The notes beneath the pieces were generated by a model that was given only the letters and a program-made list of their open reading frames with translations, was not told the DNA's origin and made no database searches. Shown in pieces: positions 58,560 to 64,000 of a DNA stretch of 64,000 nt. How positions within the stretch are numbered: the first letter of the stretch is position 1; each line of letters begins with the position of its first letter. This DNA is from Steinernema hermaphroditum (lineage: Eukaryota; Nematoda; Chromadorea; Rhabditida; Steinernematidae): positions 310,001 through 374,000 of the forward strand of contig JAUCMV010000006.1 in assembly GCA_030435675.1 (NCBI GenBank). Direction: 5' to 3'. The position numbers and the translations under genes were made by a program.

Positions 58560-58945
58560 TGCGGGCCGATATGGAACTCCATATTCGCCATATCATGCTC
58601 TACCACTTTGAGAACGGTCAGAACGCAGTGCTGTAGCTTCGCACTCTCAAAGGATTCTTAAGCGAAGGAACAGTTAGCAAAAGTCAAGTCGAAGGGCTGG
58701 GAATCACTTCCTCACCCACCGTTTTCTCCCACTGAAGCGCATACGGACTATTGCGTTAATCGGCTCACGTTAGCTCACAATTGGCTCACGAACACAGTTT
58801 ACGACGACTTAGATGAATTAATGGCCGAAGTGAAGCAGTGGATCGCCTCTAAGAACAGTAATTTCTTCGCTCACGGCATCGACCGGCTGCCAGGCAAATA
58901 GGAAGTAGCAATTGACGAAGATGGCGAATTTGGTCTGGCGTAACA
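58560..58945 (+). pseudogene. Internally deleted mariner transposase remnant
   Basis: The left part reads MELHIRHIMLYHFENGQNAV, the N-terminal helix-turn-helix start of mariner transposases. After several stops the right part reads ELMAEVKQWIASKNSNFFAH and GIDRLPGK, then a stop, then VAIDEDGEF, the usual C-terminus. The catalytic core is missing between them. It lies about 400 bp upstream of the dyc-1 start. Confidence 0.75.
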
Positions 58946-61900
58946 ATATGAAAGTTTTGTCTTGAATTTTGATATATCCTCTGTTGACTAAAGCATGTTT
59001 AAAAAATTGTGATAGTCCGCAGTCTTTGAAAAACCCGTGGTCACCAGAGCAGAAAATAATTGATTTCTTGATCATTTGCTATGTATTTGGAAGTAATTTA
59101 AAAACAAAAGCGAACATATAGTGTCACCTACTTGCTGGTTGTTTTTGGCTATGAAAGCCACGTAGTAAACATGGTCAAAAGTGACGAATGAAGTAGAAGC
59201 GGACTTAGTCCGAGCTAACGGGATTATGACGTATTCTGCAGAAATTGCAAATGAGGTTTCCGAAAGTCTCATTTGTGAGAGTGAGGCAGAGCAGACGCAA
59301 AATGCGAAAAGGCGCCCACGCCTATGAAAAGACAAAATTTTAAAGACTTTCCAAAAGAAACAGCATGAATAGTTAAAAGTTATGAAATGTAAACTGGTGC
59401 CGACCTGACATTTGAGAACTCCACTCGAAGAAATGCACATCTAGTGAGCCAAAAAAAAACTTGATCGATATATCTAAAAAATTACTTATGCTATTTGCGA
59501 ACAATTAACAAAATATCTTTTTTTTGGACATATGGACAGTAGTTGGTGCTTTTCAAAGCACTTAGCATGGTAATTGCCATAAAAAGGAATAAGTCGCAAA
59601 ACTTCGCAAAAATATTCATATAAAAACCTGGTCAAGTTATTTGCACGTGTTATTTTGTAACGAACGTGTTATTGACAAAACGAACTAATTTGGGGCATCA
59701 ACGCTGATTCTCTCACAATTATAGTTTCAGTTAACTTGTGATTGTTAAGAACCACATCGGAACTACTGCTGTCATAAGTTCTGTAGATAATCATTTTTCA
59801 TACGACTATGCAACAGCTATGGCAGTTTTTTAGGTTCTGTTCGAGATGCACTACAAATAATAGATTTTTTTCATTGCGTCCGGTGGCACTTCTTTATATT
59901 GAGAAACAGTGATAACTCAGCTAAGATCGTAGCGGACGCAAGCGACAAAGCTAAAGGTAGATTTCAGTGTTAGTCTTTTCCTTTCAATACTGATTAGCAT
60001 GGGATTTCTGTGGATATGAATACACTGTTTAGTATATAAAGGGCCCTATCTTTGCACTTAAATTTCTGTTGAGAAATACCGTCCTACTTCGCACAGTTTT
60101 TTGTTTGCAAATGCTTTTTCAGCCAATTTATAAAAATGATTAAAAATGTATAAAAATGACTCACCAAATAAATATGCAACATCATCGACTCCAGTGGCAA
60201 TGGTCGCAATCTGTCGCAATACGATGCCTGCCGTGGCGCGCTGCTGACAGCTACAAAATTGAATTCGTCGTCCTCGCGGGAAAACACGACGCCGGGGAAA
60301 AGGGAGATGGACAGACGCCCTTTGGATTAATAAATACTCACATCAAAAGCGGCAAACGGAGATCATCGAATGGTGCGAGCCTGCTCGGCCCATCAGCGAC
60401 AGTTGTGAGCTCTCTCTCTCTCGGTGTGTGCGAGATGCGCCTAGTGCAGGTGCCGATCTGGCGGCGCCGGTGGGTTCGTTTCTGAAAAGTGTCAAAAATT
60501 AGCGAAATGTGGGTCCATGAGGAAGGCTTAGAGCCGCTGCCCATCGCGCTCGTTTATCATTTTATTGGCGCGCTAATGAGCGTGACTCGGTCAGGCGAAA
60601 CGTGGCGGTGGGATGAGTGACGCGAGTGAATAGATAATGATTTGGCAGCAATAATGAAGACTGAACTCCGAATTCGAATCGGTTCCTGTACGATGAAAAT
60701 GGAATATACTAAGCAATGATATAAGTAAGTTTGTTTACAACCTGTACTCGATGTATGGAAGCCTGTTACATGTTCGCATATAATATCTTCAATTCGGAAC
60801 GTCACAATAGCCTTTCCCTCAAGAACCTATGTTTAAATTTTTTTCAGTTCAATCCTGCTCAATGGTCATAAGTTAAAATTGCTCTTGCTTAAACGCTGGT
60901 CAGGTGACTTTGTAGGAGGGTAATCAACTTCTACTTGATACGCCACAGATGCGAATGTGCGAAAACTTTCGATTTCGCATATGCATACAAGATTCTACTA
61001 AAAATTGATCTTGAGCACAGAATTGAAAAAAAAGAATTGAGCACAGAACCTGAAAGACGCGATTTAGCGCTAGTCATTATGCGATCATGGGTACAAGATT
61101 GTGCATTTTTGAACACAAAACAAAATGCAGAAGGCATTGTCGTTGTGGAACTTCGCCGCACTAGCCGCCCAAGACGCGTCATAAACCTGTCAAAAGAAAC
61201 TAATTATTGTCAGTCACTCGCCTTTCCCTCATTAATGCGGTTCTAATGAGGTCGTTATCTTTGCAGACGACGCCTTTTTCTAGACTATGGTCTGGCAACT
61301 TTCTCTAGGAATGAGTGAATCACAAAGACGCGTACACAGTTGGCCGGAAGAAATCCGTTGTGAAGATTTCAACACGTTGTGCCCACGTAGAACGTTATTC
61401 GATACGAGAAGCACTAACAAAGGATTACCATAGAAGACCTTTTCTGCGGCATAAGATTATAACTAATTGGATTAGATGTGTTTTTATTTGTCGCTCCGAA
61501 ACGTTGCTGTTTAAAAAAGAATGACGACGCTCACCTTCAAAGATCCGTTACCCAAAGTTGACCAATGTTACGCTAAACAGGGACATACACGTGTATGTAT
61601 GTCATAAACGACAGTTCGGTCAGAATGATGCACTCAATCTCAGCGGTTTCATTCTCATTGGAAGGGAAGCGAAATCTAGCAAGGAAATCCCATCGAAACG
61701 AATCCTTACTACTTACAATTGAACATAAAAATAAGCACTTGGCCCATTCAATCAACGTTAAATTAAATAAACGTCTTACTTAAGCGTATGAGATGGACGA
61801 GTTCAATGGATGCCAGGCATGCATACATCCCACTCCACCCTTAAAATGGCTGCTCGCGCGCTGACAAGTTTTACCGATGGTCGACTTTGAGGAAATAATT

Positions 61901-64000
61901 AACTGAGTGACAATTCCCAAGTCACGCAAAACTGGAAACGTCAAGTGGCCGCCTAAAAACCAATTTTTATTTAGTCGGACAGCAGCAATGGGACTTCGTT
62001 GTTCGCTGGCTTCTGGCCGACGACGAAGAGGCGCTGGGGAGCCGCCTAATCTAATAATCAAGGACCGCCCGCCTCCCGTTCCACTGTTGGAAAGCTGGCA
62101 AATAGCAACAACTTCGTCGTCTGAAGCTAATCGCGGGCGACGGCGCACGTAGCCACTGGGAAGAAGCGCGCATTATGGTAATGAAATCAAGGAGATTTCG
62201 CGTGCGAAATTATGATTTGAAGAGAATTCAGGCGAGAGTGCAGAGCAGACGCGTAACTTATTTAATTTGGCCGGAGCTTGTTCGAGTTAATTATGAGGAG
62301 GCGCTGCTGTAGGACGCAGTTGGAAGTGAATGAAGTGCACTTAAGGGAGGACGAGGATGGCAAATGGAACATGAAAAGAAACACGGAATGTTGGGTACAA
62401 GAGCCTTAAAGCTTAAGTACATCTTAAAATTCCGCACTTTTAAGGCGCTCTGTAAGTCGAGGAAAAGAGTCCAGTAAGAGAAAGTGGTTTACCTCACCAT
62501 TACAGAGAAAAACAAGAATATTATACATGAAGTTTTCAGAAAATTAGCATACGTAGCAGCCTACGAAAAAAAAATCTAGATGCCAAATGTTACGGCGCAG
62601 CAGCTTATCATTAATGACATCCATGTGGACCACAACAGCAAATAAGCAAATTTATACAAATTGGAATCTTCCAAAACAAACTCATCGCGACACCAAGCAC
62701 AATGCAACTGTCCCGGGTTGAGAGTGTCCTGTGAATAAACCATCATAATATCTACCAGGAGTTCCCCATGCGTCTTAAGCGGCATATGCTATAAAAATGA
62801 TCGAGTGTCTCACAAAACACAAAAGCCTCAAACGGAAAGAATCGGAAAACAGCCCAAAAACGAGTAAACCTATTGCTATTGAAGCTATCGAAGGAAAAGA
62901 AAAAAACATTTCATCGCCATTTTAAGAAACGCACGTTAGTACACGAAAAAAATGGTGCGTACGAGAGCTGTTCTAAAAAGACGCCAAGTATAGCGCTTTT
63001 TTCGACATAGTTTAGACATAGTCGACATAAGGAATTGCTTCATGATTGTATCGCATTCGAGGACGTTCACTATACAGAGTCAAAAGATTCTTGATGGTTT
63101 GAAAATTGTGGTCGACTAAAATTTAATACCACGGCAACCTGTGATGGATCGCAGGTTCGAATCCATTCTAGAGCACATGGACAGCGTTTCTCATGGGCAG
63201 GTTACGTCACAACTTTTATGCAAGTAATAAGGGAAAATAAGGGAAATTGGCTTCAGTAAACGGCACTCGTTAACGAGGCATAGTTTTTGCTGCAGTTCAG
63301 TTCCGATGTCAGGTATACGACAACTTCGGAATACATTGTAAATAAGTGGAAATCGACGGCACAGGCTTAAAATTCCGACACATTTCACACCTTTCACTCT
63401 TCGCAACAATCAACACATTAAACTGTTCCGGAAACGCAGTGTTTGAGAAGAAGACGGTGAAATGCGAAAACCCAAAAGCGAAAAACGCTGCTCGAGCTCT
63501 GGAGGCGATTTTATTAAAGTCGTCAGGTGTCCGTTCCCCAGGCCAGACTCTTGGAATCGATCGGTAGCGCGGACGCCGATCGACAGGACCGCGGAAAATG
63601 TGAAAAACATCTTCATTCCAATAATTTCGCTGGATCAACACTACTTCATCAACTGTTGTGTTCTACAGCAGATGAGTAACAGCGGATAACAGCACTTTTC
63701 GGAAAAATTTCCAGGATGCATAGTTCACCATTCAGACGACAAGTCGGTCTTCCCTTTTAAAATGGAGTTACTATGGAGACTTTTCAGAAATGAAAAATGT
63801 CTTTTCAAACGTTGGGAAAGCCGACTTGCGAAAAGTGCAAAAATCTAAACTAAATCGATATGCACATGCATAAGCTAACTATGAACGTTGATATTTCCGA
63901 TAATTACTCAAAACAACAAGGTTCTACAACAGATTGATTGAATATTTGGATGCATGTGAATACATTAGATGCATGTTTTAAATGACCACGGCAGACAACA
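58946..64000. other. Gene-poor right end
   Basis: Many short frames on both strands, none with a recognisable domain or consistent splicing. Features seen: a (TC)n run near 60410-60422, a palindrome-poor AT-rich stretch at 59450-60060, and an isolated tRNA B-box-like sequence at 63152-63162. It may be upstream regulatory DNA of dyc-1 or an intron of a gene off the right edge. Confidence 0.5.

Noticed and set aside
60935..61246. 103-residue plus-strand frame as a gene
   Set aside because: No recognisable domain, no splice or polyadenylation context, and the opposite strand has a frame of similar length.
63140..63180. tRNA gene around a perfect B box
   Set aside because: The bases flanking ggttcgaatcc cannot form a T stem and no A box lies at the right distance.

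Overview
This window is eukaryotic and almost certainly from a nematode, most likely a clade V species (rhabditid, diplogastrid or strongylid). The evidence is many small exons with GTAAG donors and TTTCAG acceptors, introns of 42-150 bp mixed with kilobase introns, orthologues of Caenorhabditis genes (tbc-13, a DOCK9-11/ziz-1 gene, atf-6, dyc-1), a WAGO-type Argonaute and srsx-like chemoreceptors. Species cannot be decided from sequence alone. All gene models were spliced by hand from reading frame, splice sites and remembered family features. Where exon sums are given, they are in frame.

Left third (1-17.1 kb): two genes on the minus strand. tbc-13 (14.5-17.1 kb), a TBC Rab-GAP, ends 74 bp upstream of the candidate start of a 14-kb zizimin-type DOCK gene (PH, DHR1, DHR2) whose C-terminus runs off the left edge. 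The pair looks like an operon. A 3.2-kb DOCK intron holds a nested plus-strand gene for a secreted basic protein and a decayed copy of one of the host gene's own exons.

Middle (17-33 kb): two convergent srsx-like GPCR genes with identical intron phases, then a transposon cluster. The cluster is a 2.2-kb Merlin element with exact 8-bp target duplications, split by a nested 1.05-kb element with 9-bp duplications and tandem-repeat arms, followed by a second MULE-like element (628 bp, exact 9-bp duplication). After these come a ten-exon Argonaute missing two catalytic acidic residues, a small hypothetical gene, a secreted ML-domain gene, and a 1.05-kb fold-back element with TA duplications.

Right half (34-64 kb): two tandem intronless orphan paralogues, a five-knuckle CCHC (CNBP-like) gene, atf-6 (ten exons, complete, with bZIP, membrane anchor and lumenal domain), and dyc-1/CAPON (minus strand, 16 exons over 12.7 kb, with an alternative first exon that would delete most of the PTB domain). 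Two mariner remnants lie within and upstream of dyc-1. The last 5 kb has no recognisable gene.

Functionally the genes are a mix: membrane traffic and Rho GTPase signalling (tbc-13, DOCK), small-RNA silencing (Argonaute), ER stress (atf-6), muscle dystrophin-complex adaptor (dyc-1), chemosensation (GPCRs). I see no single pathway linking them.
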